A DNA stretch of 64,000 bases from Desulfatitalea sp. UBA4791. GTDB lineage: Bacteria; Desulfobacterota; Desulfobacteria; Desulfobacterales; Desulfosarcinaceae. The position numbers and the translations under genes were made by a program. The notes beneath the pieces are model-generated. The model had not been told where the DNA came from and searched no databases. It was given only the letters and a program-made list of their open reading frames with translations. Every line of letters begins with the position of its first letter. Position 1 is the first letter of the stretch. The stretch covers positions 1-64,000 of the forward strand of contig DHGT01000035.1 in the NCBI GenBank assembly GCA_002402905.1, in the 5' to 3' direction. Positions 1-7,638 of this stretch are shown piece by piece.

Positions 1-99
1 TACTCGATGGTTTTGCTTTCGAGGCCTGAAAATGCAAGCTTCGGCAGGTATTTTTCGATGACGAGTACGAGTACCGCAGCGCTGAGTACGAGTACGATG
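1..99. repeat. GTACTCGTAC-type palindromic repeat, copy 1 (cut by window edge)
   Basis: Positions 62-77 read CGAGTACGAGTACCGC and 84-97 repeat GAGTACGAGTACG. The first seven bases of the window (tactcga) match the left-arm end of the second copy (7491-7507), so a left arm probably lies mostly outside the window and 8-61 would be the loop. Same family as 7466-7569. The stretch 1-236 has no convincing gene; the second repeat (191-222) is listed separately. Confidence 0.6.
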
Positions 100-190
100 T
101 GGACTTATCGGGCATAGAATTATCTTAGCGCTTATGGGGTTTAACCCCGCCCGAATGGAAGACCGAATGTCTCGGGTGAACGACCTTTGA

Positions 191-222
191 TTTAAAGTGA
201 AGATGCGCTATCAATTGGATGG
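191..222 (+). repeat. TTTAAAGTGAAGG dispersed element, copy A
   Basis: TTTAAAGTGAAG at 191-202 is followed by gctatcaattggatgg, the same order of blocks as copies B to E elsewhere in the window. It ends about 15 bases before the start codon of the activator gene. Confidence 0.5.
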
Positions 223-236
223 GAAGCAGGGAAGAT

Positions 237-1004
237 ATGATCACCGCAGGCATCGATGTGGGTTCGATCAGCGCCAAGGCGGCCCTGGTCAAAGACCATG
301 AAATCGTGAGCACGTGTGTCATTCTCACCGGTTACAACGCCCAGAATGCCGGTCGCCAGGTGTATGACCAGGCCCTGGGCCAGGCCGGTCTGGCGAACGA
401 CCAGGTTGAAAGAATCGTGGCCACCGGTTACGGCCGCAACAGCATCGGATTCGCCGACAAGGCGGTGACCGAGATCACCTGTCATGCGGCCGGCGCCCAT
501 TTTCTCGATCCTGCGGTGCGGTCGATCATCGATATCGGCGGCCAGGACAGCAAGGCCATCGTGCTGGACGATGCCGGCCGGGTGAAGGATTTCACCATGA
601 ACGACAAGTGCGCCGCGGGCACCGGACGCTTTCTGGAAGTGATGGCCCGCGCCCTGGAGGTGGACCTGGATGCCTTCGGTCCCCTGTCGCTGGCGGCTGA
701 AAAGGCATCGCCCATCAGCAGTCTGTGCACCGTCTTTGCCGAGTCGGAGGTGATCTCCCTGATCGCCAAGGGAGAAAAACGTGAAAACATCATTGCCGGC
801 ATTCACGCCTCCATCGGGGCGCGGGTCGTCTCCATGGCCAAGCGCATCGGCGTCCGGCCGCCGATCATGATGACCGGTGGCGTGGCCAAGAACATCGGCG
901 TGGTGAAAGCGTTGGAAGAAAAACTGGGTGCCGACCTGATTGTTTCCGCATATGCCCAGGTGACCGGCGCCATCGGCGCGGCCCTGATCGCATCAAAAGG
1001 ATAG
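237..1004 (+). CDS. BadF/BadG/HgdC-type acyl-CoA dehydratase/reductase activator ATPase
   Basis: A single-subunit member of the BcrA/BadF/BadG/HgdC family, the ASKHA ATPases that carry a [4Fe-4S] cluster at the dimer interface and inject low-potential electrons into 2-hydroxyacyl-CoA dehydratases or benzoyl-CoA reductases. Visible motifs are GIDVGSISAKAAL (phosphate 1) near residue 5, DIGGQDSK near 99 and MTGGVAKN near the C-terminus. The two cluster cysteines sit at about residue 125 (NDKCAAGTGR) and 164 (SSLC). Length of 255 aa is normal for HgdC. I start at ATG 237 because GGGAAG lies 5 bases upstream and the product then opens with the conserved MITAGIDVG; the ATG at 219 has no ribosome site. 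The dehydratase/reductase partner is not in view and may lie upstream of the window. Confidence 0.9.
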   Translation: MITAGIDVGSISAKAALVKDHEIVSTCVILTGYNAQNAGRQVYDQALGQAGLANDQVERIVATGYGRNSIGFADKAVTEITCHAAGAHFLDPAVRSIIDIGGQDSKAIVLDDAGRVKDFTMNDKCAAGTGRFLEVMARALEVDLDAFGPLSLAAEKASPISSLCTVFAESEVISLIAKGEKRENIIAGIHASIGARVVSMAKRIGVRPPIMMTGGVAKNIGVVKALEEKLGADLIVSAYAQVTGAIGAALIASKG

Positions 1005-1022
1005 GATCGCCGCAGGGGGATC

Positions 1023-1823
1023 ATGCCCTATCTCAAGACCATCGATGACTGCAATATCTATTACGAGCTGGCCGGCCAGGGGGCGGGCAAGCCGACGATC
1101 ACCTTCATCAATGGGACCCTGCAGACCACGGTCAATTGGAAGCCGGTGGTCAAGGCCATGGCCGCCAATTTCAAAATGGTAATGTACGACGGCCGGGGGC
1201 AGGGCGCCAGCGATCTGGGCGACAAGCCCCTCTCCATGGACCTTCACGCCTCGGATCTCAAACAGCTGCTCGCGGAACTGAACATTCAGCAGACCGCCGT
1301 CGTCGGCATCAGCCATGGCGCGCGCATCGCCCTGGCCCTGGCGGCCAATGCGCCGGATCTGATCAGCCGGATGGTGTTGTGCAGCATTTCCACCCGGGCC
1401 ACCTTTCGCGCCAAGATGATCGTGCGCTCCTGGTACGAGATTTTGCAGCGCCACAGCCTGGACGCCATGGTGTGGGCGGCCCTGCCTCACGTGTTCGGCC
1501 GCACTTTTTTACGCGAAAATGAAAAGCACCTCGAACGCATCGTCAAGACCATCGTGCGTCGCAACCACACCGAATCCCTGCGCGTGCACCTGGCCGCGCT
1601 GCAGAACTACCCACCTTTGCGAAACGTTCTGGGCAACCTGCCGTTCCTGTCGCTGCTGCTCACCGGCGAGGACGATCCCCTGGTGACCCGGGAGGGGGCC
1701 GAAGAGACGGCTTCCATTTGCGGCGGCCGCCACATGGAGCTGGAGGGCATCGGTCACTCCATCCCCGCCGAGGCCCCCCGGCGCTTCATCCGGCTGATCG
1801 GCGACTTCCTATCGGACGGATAA
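1023..1823 (+). CDS. alpha/beta-fold hydrolase
   Basis: A 266-aa cytoplasmic alpha/beta hydrolase of the 3-oxoadipate enol-lactonase/haloperoxidase-like group. The catalytic triad can be placed: nucleophile Ser97 in GISHGAR, acid in LLTGEDDPLV near 217, and histidine in GIGHSIP near 245. The oxyanion region follows FINGTLQ near residue 28. It lies 18 bases after the activator gene with its own ribosome site (GCAGGGGG), so the two are probably co-transcribed. The substrate cannot be told from sequence; pairing with a CoA-ester dehydratase/reductase activator suggests a role in acid or CoA-ester degradation, but that is inference. Only 65 bases separate its stop from the convergent tup operon. 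Confidence 0.85.
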   Translation: MPYLKTIDDCNIYYELAGQGAGKPTITFINGTLQTTVNWKPVVKAMAANFKMVMYDGRGQGASDLGDKPLSMDLHASDLKQLLAELNIQQTAVVGISHGARIALALAANAPDLISRMVLCSISTRATFRAKMIVRSWYEILQRHSLDAMVWAALPHVFGRTFLRENEKHLERIVKTIVRRNHTESLRVHLAALQNYPPLRNVLGNLPFLSLLLTGEDDPLVTREGAEETASICGGRHMELEGIGHSIPAEAPRRFIRLIGDFLSDG

Positions 1824-1888
1824 CAGACTCGGCTTTATCCGGGGCGCCTGAGGGTCCGGGCCAGAACCTGTTTGGCGCGATGGCCGGT

Positions 1889-2923
1889 CTAATACCAGGT
1901 CACATCTTCGGGCCGATAGGCGATCCAGATCTCTTTGCCGGGACGGTAGTTTTCGGTGGCGAGGGTTTCAGCGGTGAGGCTGGCCGTAAACTCGGTGTGG
2001 CCCACGGCCACCGCCAAGTGGATACGACCGGTGGCATTCTCGAGCGCCAGGCGTGTCAGCAGACCCTTGAGGGCCATGTTGCCACCAGGAATATCTTTAT
2101 CGGATGAGTAGAGGCTCAGGTGGGCCGGATCGATGGCGGCCACGGCGTTGTCGATCTCGACTGGCGGATTGCCGGCCACGAAGATCTGATCCTCGGCCAA
2201 GCGGCGACCGACGCGATTGCCCTCCATGCGCTGCCATGGGCCGAAGAGCAGCGTGCGCTGTCCTTGGCCGAGGATACGGCCGTTGAACACATAGACGATG
2301 TCGTGACAGACGTCCTGCAGCCACTGCACATCGTGGCTGGAGATGATCAGGCTCGATCCCCATTGCCGGTGGGCATGCAGGGCGGCGGCCTTCATTTGCT
2401 GGGCGCTGGCCGCATCGACGCTGGTGGTGGGCTCGTCGAGGAGCAGCACCTTGGGCTTGAGCACCAACCGAGCGGCCAGGGCCACGCGACGCGCCTCGCC
2501 GCCGGACAGGGCATACCAGGGTCGCGGGGCGAATCGGTCGGGCGCCAAACCGACCAGGTCTAGGGCCTGATGGACGCGCCGGGCTTCGTCACTTCGGTCT
2601 TTGCGGAGGCGCAGACCGTAGGCGACATTTTTGTAAACGTTGCGTTTGAGCAGATAGGATTCCTGGGGCAGCAGGGTGACGTGGTCGCGTACCCTCCGCA
2701 TGCCCATGTCGGCTTTGCGGCCCTGGAGGTAAATCTCTCCCTGGCTGGGCCGTTCGATGAAACCGAGCAGTTTGAGCAGGGTGCTCTTGCCGCTGCCGTT
2801 GGGCCCGCACAACCCGGTGATCGCGCCCTCGGCCACAGACCAGCGGTCGATAGAAAGCGCCGGGGAGAGCGCCGGCCGTTTATCATAGCGATGCACGATA
2901 TGGTCGAGGCGGTAGAGGGTCAT
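1889..2923 (-). CDS. tupC: tungstate ABC transporter, ATP-binding protein
   Basis: ATPase subunit of a TupABC-type tungstate importer, last gene of a tupA-tupB-tupC operon on the minus strand. Walker A GPNGSGKS is near residue 40, the ABC signature LSGGEARRVAL near 140 and Walker B VLLLDEPTTSVD near 164. The last 70 residues form a TOBE/Mop-like domain typical of molybdate/tungstate ATPases. The open frame runs upstream to 3076, but that part overlaps tupB and is low-complexity; ATG 2923 opens the conserved MTLYRLDHIVHRYD and lies 11 bases after the tupB stop. Predicted 344 aa. It supplies tungsten for enzymes such as formate dehydrogenase or aldehyde:ferredoxin oxidoreductase. Confidence 0.92.
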   Translation of the reverse strand: MTLYRLDHIVHRYDKRPALSPALSIDRWSVAEGAITGLCGPNGSGKSTLLKLLGFIERPSQGEIYLQGRKADMGMRRVRDHVTLLPQESYLLKRNVYKNVAYGLRLRKDRSDEARRVHQALDLVGLAPDRFAPRPWYALSGGEARRVALAARLVLKPKVLLLDEPTTSVDAASAQQMKAAALHAHRQWGSSLIISSHDVQWLQDVCHDIVYVFNGRILGQGQRTLLFGPWQRMEGNRVGRRLAEDQIFVAGNPPVEIDNAVAAIDPAHLSLYSSDKDIPGGNMALKGLLTRLALENATGRIHLAVAVGHTEFTASLTAETLATENYRPGKEIWIAYRPEDVTWY

Positions 2924-2934
2924 GGCGGCCGGGA

Positions 2935-3621
2935 CTACCTTTTTCTGAGAAACGATACGGAGCCGTTGACGACAAAGGCGATCAGCAGCAGCACCAGGCC
3001 CAGGGCGATGCCCATGGCGAACTGGCCCTTGTTGGTTTCCAGTGCGATGGCCGTGGTGATGGTGCGCGTATGCCATTTAATGTTGCCGCCGACGATCATG
3101 GCGATCCCCACTTCGGTCATGACGCGGCCATAGGCGGCCAGCGCACCGGCCAGGATGGCGTGGCGCGTCTCCCACAACGTACCGAGCATCAATTGAGGCT
3201 TGCCGGCGCCCAGGGAGAGCAGGGTCGTGCGCAAGTTGGCGTCCGTGCTCTCCACGGCAGAGGCACTCAGGGAAATGACCACCGGCAGCGCCAGGATCGT
3301 CAGACCGATGGCAATTCCCTCCAGTGTGAACAGGAGGCCCATGTGGCCCAGAGGTCCCTGCCGCGAGACAAAGGCATAGACGATCAGGCCGATGAAGACC
3401 GTGGGCAGGGACATCAAGGTGTCGACCACCAGCCGAACCTGACGTCGGCCGGCAAAACGCAGGTGGCCCAATGCAAACCCCGAGGGAATTCCCACGGCCA
3501 GGCTGACGGCCATGGCGTAACTGGAAACCGCCAGCGTGGCCGCCACCGCCGAATAGGTCTCGGCATTGCCGGAGAATAGCAGTAGGAACGCCTGGCGCAG
3601 ACCCTCGAGAATGAAGTCCAT
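2935..3621 (-). CDS. tupB: tungstate ABC transporter, permease
   Basis: Inner-membrane permease of the tungstate importer, 228 aa with about five to six hydrophobic spans. The binding-protein-dependent transport motif (EAA loop) lies around residues 140-170 (LGAGKPQLMLGTLW). TupB proteins of this length act as homodimers with TupC. The gene is flanked on the same strand by tupA (6 bases upstream) and tupC (11 bases downstream), the standard tup order. A CysT/ModB-type permease is the alternative, but the neighbouring TupA resolves it. Confidence 0.92.
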   Translation of the reverse strand: MDFILEGLRQAFLLLFSGNAETYSAVAATLAVSSYAMAVSLAVGIPSGFALGHLRFAGRRQVRLVVDTLMSLPTVFIGLIVYAFVSRQGPLGHMGLLFTLEGIAIGLTILALPVVISLSASAVESTDANLRTTLLSLGAGKPQLMLGTLWETRHAILAGALAAYGRVMTEVGIAMIVGGNIKWHTRTITTAIALETNKGQFAMGIALGLVLLLIAFVVNGSVSFLRKR

Positions 3622-3627
3622 GGGACC

Positions 3628-4467
3628 CTATTTTGCGTTTGGAATGAACAACGGCTGCCCCAACAACTTGAAATCGCCGATCAGTTTCTGGGCCTGGGAA
3701 TCGGCCATCCAATCGGAGAATTTCCGGGCCAGGTCAGCCTTGGCGTTGGCGCAGTTTTTCGGGCTCACTTCGATGACGCTGTATTGATTGCGCAGGACGT
3801 CATCGCCCTCCACCAGGACGACCATGGGCGGCTGACCGCCTTTGTCATAGGCGTATTTGATGTAGGTGCCCCGATCGGTGAGAATGTAACCGGACTTTTC
3901 GGCTGCGACATTGATGCTGGTGAGCATGCCCTGGCCGGTTGACACGTACCAGCTCTCCTTTTCGGGCTTGGGCAGGTTGGCCAATTGCCACAGCTGCAGC
4001 TCCATTTTGTGGGTGCCGGAGTTGTCGCCACGGCTGATGAAGGCCGCTTTTTTGGCTTTGATCGCCTCCAGAGCCTGGGCCACGGACTTGCCTTTGACGC
4101 CGGCCGGGTCGGCGGTCGGCCCGATGAAGACAAAATCATTGTACATGATTTCCCGTCGGTTCTGACCGTAGCCCGCTTCGACATATTTTTTCTCGGCCGC
4201 CGGCGCATGCACCAGCAGCACATCCACATCGCAATTCTGCCCCAGGGCCAGGGCTTTGCCCGTGCCGGTGGCGGTCCAGCGAATGTCGATGCCCGTGGCC
4301 TTGGTGAAATGGGGAGCCAGGTAGTCAAGCAGGCCGGTGTTGTCCGTGCTGGTAGTGGTCGCCATGAGCAGCTGTTGCGGTTCGGCGGCCCAGGCCGGGC
4401 CGCAAAGCCAGGCCAACATCAGTACCCATAGTAAATGGCGCTTAACAATAGAAAATAGGGTCTTCAT
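3628..4467 (-). CDS. tupA: tungstate-binding periplasmic protein
   Basis: Periplasmic oxyanion receptor of 279 aa. A Sec signal peptide is clear (basic start, hydrophobic core, cleavage after AWA near residue 27). The mature protein begins with the TupA hallmark MATTTSTDNTGLLDYL, whose threonine/serine run binds the anion, and carries SRGDNSGTH near residue 143 as second ligand loop. This TTTS motif separates TupA from ModA molybdate-binding proteins. The start ATG overlaps the stop of the upstream regulator by 4 bases, implying translational coupling of regulator and transporter. Confidence 0.94.
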   Translation of the reverse strand: MKTLFSIVKRHLLWVLMLAWLCGPAWAAEPQQLLMATTTSTDNTGLLDYLAPHFTKATGIDIRWTATGTGKALALGQNCDVDVLLVHAPAAEKKYVEAGYGQNRREIMYNDFVFIGPTADPAGVKGKSVAQALEAIKAKKAAFISRGDNSGTHKMELQLWQLANLPKPEKESWYVSTGQGMLTSINVAAEKSGYILTDRGTYIKYAYDKGGQPPMVVLVEGDDVLRNQYSVIEVSPKNCANAKADLARKFSDWMADSQAQKLIGDFKLLGQPLFIPNAK

Positions 4468-5417
4468 CGCATTTCCTCCTCGCTTGCTTCGTTGGATTCA
4501 TGGTCGGTCGTGGTTTGGCGAAAGATCATCTTGCCGCTGATGGCGGTGTCGTATCCCTGATACGGGGACGTCAGGCGGTGAAAACGCTCCTCGTGCAGCA
4601 GGCCGAGAAAGCGCTGCATGGGAACGCCGAAAAAGCGCTCCTTGCGGATCAGCAGATCGTAGCGCTCCCAGCGCCAGGGCACGAAATCCAGGCCCAGCTG
4701 CTCGGCCACCGGCTGGATGCCTGGACCGGCGTCGGCCCTGCCCGAGAGTACAGCCAGCCCCACGTCCATGTGGCGCTGAACTTCCTGGTCATAGCCGCTG
4801 ATGGCGGCGCCCTTTAGTCCGGCGTTGTTCAGCTCCAGGTCGAAGAGTTGGCGGGTGCCGGTGCCCAGCTTCCGATTGACCACGCGCAGGCCGGGTTGGT
4901 TCAGATCCGCGGTCTGGTGAATGGATCGGGGATTGCCCTTGGCCACGATCAATCCCTGGCGCCGACGGCAGAAGTTGACGACCACGGGGAGCGTGTCCAG
5001 ATGCTGGTCGAGAATCTCGAAGTTATACTCCTGGCCATTTTCCTGGAGAATATGGCTGGTGGCGATGTGGCACAGGTCCTGTTTGAGCGAACGGATGCCG
5101 CCCAGGCTTCCCAGGTTCCCGAACACGGCCAGGTTGTCGGAATATAAGCCGTTGAACAGGCCGATGGCCTGTTCGAGCAGCGGATCGTTGCTGCCTGCGA
5201 TGATCAGGAGGCCTTCGGCCGAGGGCGTCGGTCCGGTCACGGCCGACAAGTTCACGGTATGGGCCTCGACCCATTGATCCACCAGGTGCTGGGGAAAGAG
5301 CCATTTGCCGGTCACCTTGGAGGCCGGCAGTCCCTTTTCCGCGATGAGCGTGTAAACCATCTTTTCATTGATGCCCAGGTGGCGCGCAACCTCTCTGGTG
5401 GTCAGCAGTTTTCCCAT
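4464..5417 (-). CDS. HTH regulator with molybdate/tungstate-type substrate-binding domain
   Basis: A 317-aa protein with an excisionase/MerR-like winged HTH at residues 1-60 (LLTTREVARHLGINEK, then WLFPQHLVDQWVE) joined to a type-2 periplasmic-binding-protein fold (COG1910-like) from about residue 70. There is no signal peptide, so it acts in the cytoplasm. Family members are thought to sense an oxyanion or molybdenum/tungsten cofactor state and control the adjacent transporter. It is the first gene of the tup operon and overlaps tupA by 4 bases, which fits autogenous regulation. The effector (tungstate, molybdate or cofactor) cannot be chosen from sequence. Confidence 0.85.
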   Translation of the reverse strand: MGKLLTTREVARHLGINEKMVYTLIAEKGLPASKVTGKWLFPQHLVDQWVEAHTVNLSAVTGPTPSAEGLLIIAGSNDPLLEQAIGLFNGLYSDNLAVFGNLGSLGGIRSLKQDLCHIATSHILQENGQEYNFEILDQHLDTLPVVVNFCRRRQGLIVAKGNPRSIHQTADLNQPGLRVVNRKLGTGTRQLFDLELNNAGLKGAAISGYDQEVQRHMDVGLAVLSGRADAGPGIQPVAEQLGLDFVPWRWERYDLLIRKERFFGVPMQRFLGLLHEERFHRLTSPYQGYDTAISGKMIFRQTTTDHESNEASEEEMR

Positions 5418-5451
5418 AAATTCTCACTCCCGCGTTTGAAATAGAAGGTTC

Positions 5452-5481
5452 AAAGTAGTCGTGATGGTTGAATGGTGTCAA
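5452..5481 (-). promoter_or_regulatory. putative sigma-70 promoter of the tup operon
   Basis: Read on the minus strand, TTGACA (5476-5481) is followed after 18 bases by TACTTT (5452-5457), about 35 bases ahead of the regulator ATG. The -35 is perfect, the -10 matches only three of six positions. Confidence 0.35.
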
Positions 5482-5593
5482 CAGCATTGTGGCGGGTGTT
5501 TCCAATATGAACCATAAATAACCTAAAACGACACTTCCCCCTGCCTGGATCTCATCCGTCCTCCGGAGACCTGGCTGCGGCTGTCGCCCCGCC

Positions 5594-5622
5594 TTGACAT
5601 AACCCTCAATTTTCACTATTAA
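5594..5622 (+). promoter_or_regulatory. sigma-70 promoter for the TPM lipoprotein gene
   Basis: TTGACA (5594-5599), a 17-base spacer and TATTAA (5617-5622), 25 bases before the ATG at 5648; GAGG at 5638-5641 serves as ribosome site. Spacing and hexamers are close to consensus. Confidence 0.6.
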
Positions 5623-5647
5623 TTTTTTAAATCCTACGAGGTATGAC

Positions 5648-7399
5648 ATGGTCCCAGAGATCCCAACCGCTCCGGCCGATAAGGCTGCCGAACCTCACCG
5701 TGCCGACGCGTCGCATCGCAACGCCATGCTTCGATCGAGACGCGCTCTGCGAACCCTCTGGCTGCTGGCCATGATGCTGTTGTTTTTCCCGGGGTGCGAC
5801 AGGGAGGGCGGTTTTGATCTGGAACGGACCTTGAAAGCCCGACCGGCCCAAGATCAAATGGTTTTTGACTATGTCGGCGTGACCCAGGATGTCCGGCCAT
5901 CGGTCGAGCGGCAATTGGCCGCGATTCGCGACCAGTACAAGATTGAAATCCTCATCGTGATCCTTCCCTCCCTCGGGGATCGCCATTCGGTGACAGACGC
6001 CGCCGTTCAGCTGTTTTCCAATTGGGGCATCGGCAAGCAGCTGCAGGGGCGCGGCCTGTTGCTGCTGCTGGTGGATGACGTCAAAACCGTGAAACTCGAG
6101 GTGGGATACGAGCTCGAAGATGTGTTTACCGACCTGTTCACCGGTTATATCCAGGATGTGCAGCTGCAGCCCTACTTTGCTTCGGGAAGGTTGGACATCG
6201 GCCTGATCGCGATGATGGAAGAGATCGAGGCCCGCTCCCAAATCAAGTACCAGGGTCGATACAGCCGGGCCTCGGTGGCGGCACTGGACGCCCGTTACCT
6301 CTCCCAGGGGGCCGGTGCCCGGCACGTGCTCGAAGAACAGGAGCGCCCGGAGCCGTCCGCCGGGGTGATCAACGGCAGTTACCCGGCCGGCAGCACGCCC
6401 GAGCACGCCTGGCAAACCATGATCCGCCACTGGCAGGACAGGGTGCGGGACCCTGACCTGGGCGTCTACACCGCCATTACACGGCTGACCTACCGCGACT
6501 ACATCCACCTGCCGGATGTGCGTTTTGATCAGGATTACCGGCGCTATGCCCGGAAGTCATACGAGGTGAGGCAATCCGGCGATTATGCGGTGATCTACTT
6601 CGGCAGGGAAAAGGGATGGGAAAACAGCCCCTTCTTCTTTTGCCGATCCAGGGAAGGGTGGATGTTCGATATCGTTCATCAGCGGCGCTTCGTGCGCATG
6701 GGAACGGCTCCCCACTGGGGCATCGAGTTTTCCGAACACCCTTACATGGGCCTGCTCATGGATGCGTTTCACTTCAAGGGGCAGGACATCCCATTGGCCG
6801 GCGATGATCTTTACACCATCGAAAAAGACGCCTGGTGGGCCGAACAGATCGTGTTTTACGAAGCGTTGTACCAGTCCGACGAGAACGATGCCGACGTCTC
6901 GATGGCCCTGGGACGTCTTTACACCCTGGTCTCCATGAGCCGCAAAGCGATACCGCTGCTCAAGGTGGTGCAACAGCGATCGCCCCGGGACGCCCGGCCG
7001 TACAAATACCTGGCGATCGCCTGGGTCAATGCCTACTACCAGTACGACAAGGCCCTGAAAGAGCTGGATAGCTACATCGCACTGGCCCCGCAGGATCCTT
7101 TCGGTCATCAGTTCAGGGGCTACCTTCACTACCGCCAAAAGCATTACGGCAAGGCGGTTGCGGATCTCGAAGCCGCCCTGCAGCTGAATCCGGAGGATGG
7201 CTACGCGCATTTTTACATGACCTATGCTTACGCGGGTCTTTACCAGGAGGCCTCACGGCTGGACCCGCGCCGCAGCGGCTACAAAGAGCGCTTCCGGTAT
7301 CATCGCGAACGCACCCGATCCTTCACGGACCGACATCCGCTTCGGGCGGCATGGCTGAATCGATCCTATCCCGATGGATCGAGGCAAGGCGGCGACTAA
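5648..7399 (+). CDS. TPM-domain lipoprotein with C-terminal TPR repeats
   Basis: A 583-aa envelope protein. A lipoprotein signal is visible (hydrophobic stretch LWLLAMMLLFFPGC, lipobox Cys near residue 50). Residues about 65-205 match the TPM (YgcG/Psb32) domain, with RGLLLLLVDDVKTVKLEVGY and an acidic GYELEDVFTD loop. Residues 240-400 have no fold I recognise; 405-520 contain three TPR-like units (for example DPFGHQFRGYLHYRQKHYGK). TPM proteins are linked to membrane-protein quality control or metal-binding phosphatase-like roles, so function here is open. A later ATG at codon 27 would give a more usual signal length but has no ribosome site. A good promoter precedes it. Confidence 0.75.
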   Translation: MVPEIPTAPADKAAEPHRADASHRNAMLRSRRALRTLWLLAMMLLFFPGCDREGGFDLERTLKARPAQDQMVFDYVGVTQDVRPSVERQLAAIRDQYKIEILIVILPSLGDRHSVTDAAVQLFSNWGIGKQLQGRGLLLLLVDDVKTVKLEVGYELEDVFTDLFTGYIQDVQLQPYFASGRLDIGLIAMMEEIEARSQIKYQGRYSRASVAALDARYLSQGAGARHVLEEQERPEPSAGVINGSYPAGSTPEHAWQTMIRHWQDRVRDPDLGVYTAITRLTYRDYIHLPDVRFDQDYRRYARKSYEVRQSGDYAVIYFGREKGWENSPFFFCRSREGWMFDIVHQRRFVRMGTAPHWGIEFSEHPYMGLLMDAFHFKGQDIPLAGDDLYTIEKDAWWAEQIVFYEALYQSDENDADVSMALGRLYTLVSMSRKAIPLLKVVQQRSPRDARPYKYLAIAWVNAYYQYDKALKELDSYIALAPQDPFGHQFRGYLHYRQKHYGKAVADLEAALQLNPEDGYAHFYMTYAYAGLYQEASRLDPRRSGYKERFRYHRERTRSFTDRHPLRAAWLNRSYPDGSRQGGD

Positions 7400-7465
7400 C
7401 TACACGCAGGCAAAAATAAGCTGACCTATATGTCGACCCAGACATCCCATGGAATGGATCCTTAG

Positions 7466-7569
7466 CGTACTCGTACGCGTACTTCAGCGCAGCGGTACTC
7501 GTACTCGATCCATCCTGGCATCGTTGACACAAGCAGGGGAATCTTTCGAGAACGAGTACGAGTACCGCT
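7466..7569. repeat. GTACTCGTAC-type palindromic repeat, copy 2
   Basis: AGCGGTACTCGTACTCG at 7491-7507 and its exact complement at 7553-7569 form a 17-bp inverted repeat around a 45-base loop; 7466-7485 adds further CGTACTCGTAC units. The block 7466-7507 is close to the reverse complement of 62-97. It lies between two convergent genes (stops at 7399 and 7639) and may act as a shared terminator or REP-like mobile hairpin. Nothing else is seen in 7400-7638. Confidence 0.75.
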
Positions 7570-7638
7570 GCAAGCAAGTAGCCCATTATGTCAACGAAAT
7601 AAGAAATAGTGTACTAACCCATCCTAGTGGACCGTTTG

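Noticed and set aside
5461..5590. Molybdenum/tungsten cofactor riboswitch ahead of the tup operon
   Set aside because: No conserved Moco-motif core or long paired structure could be found; a plain promoter plus protein regulator explains the locus.
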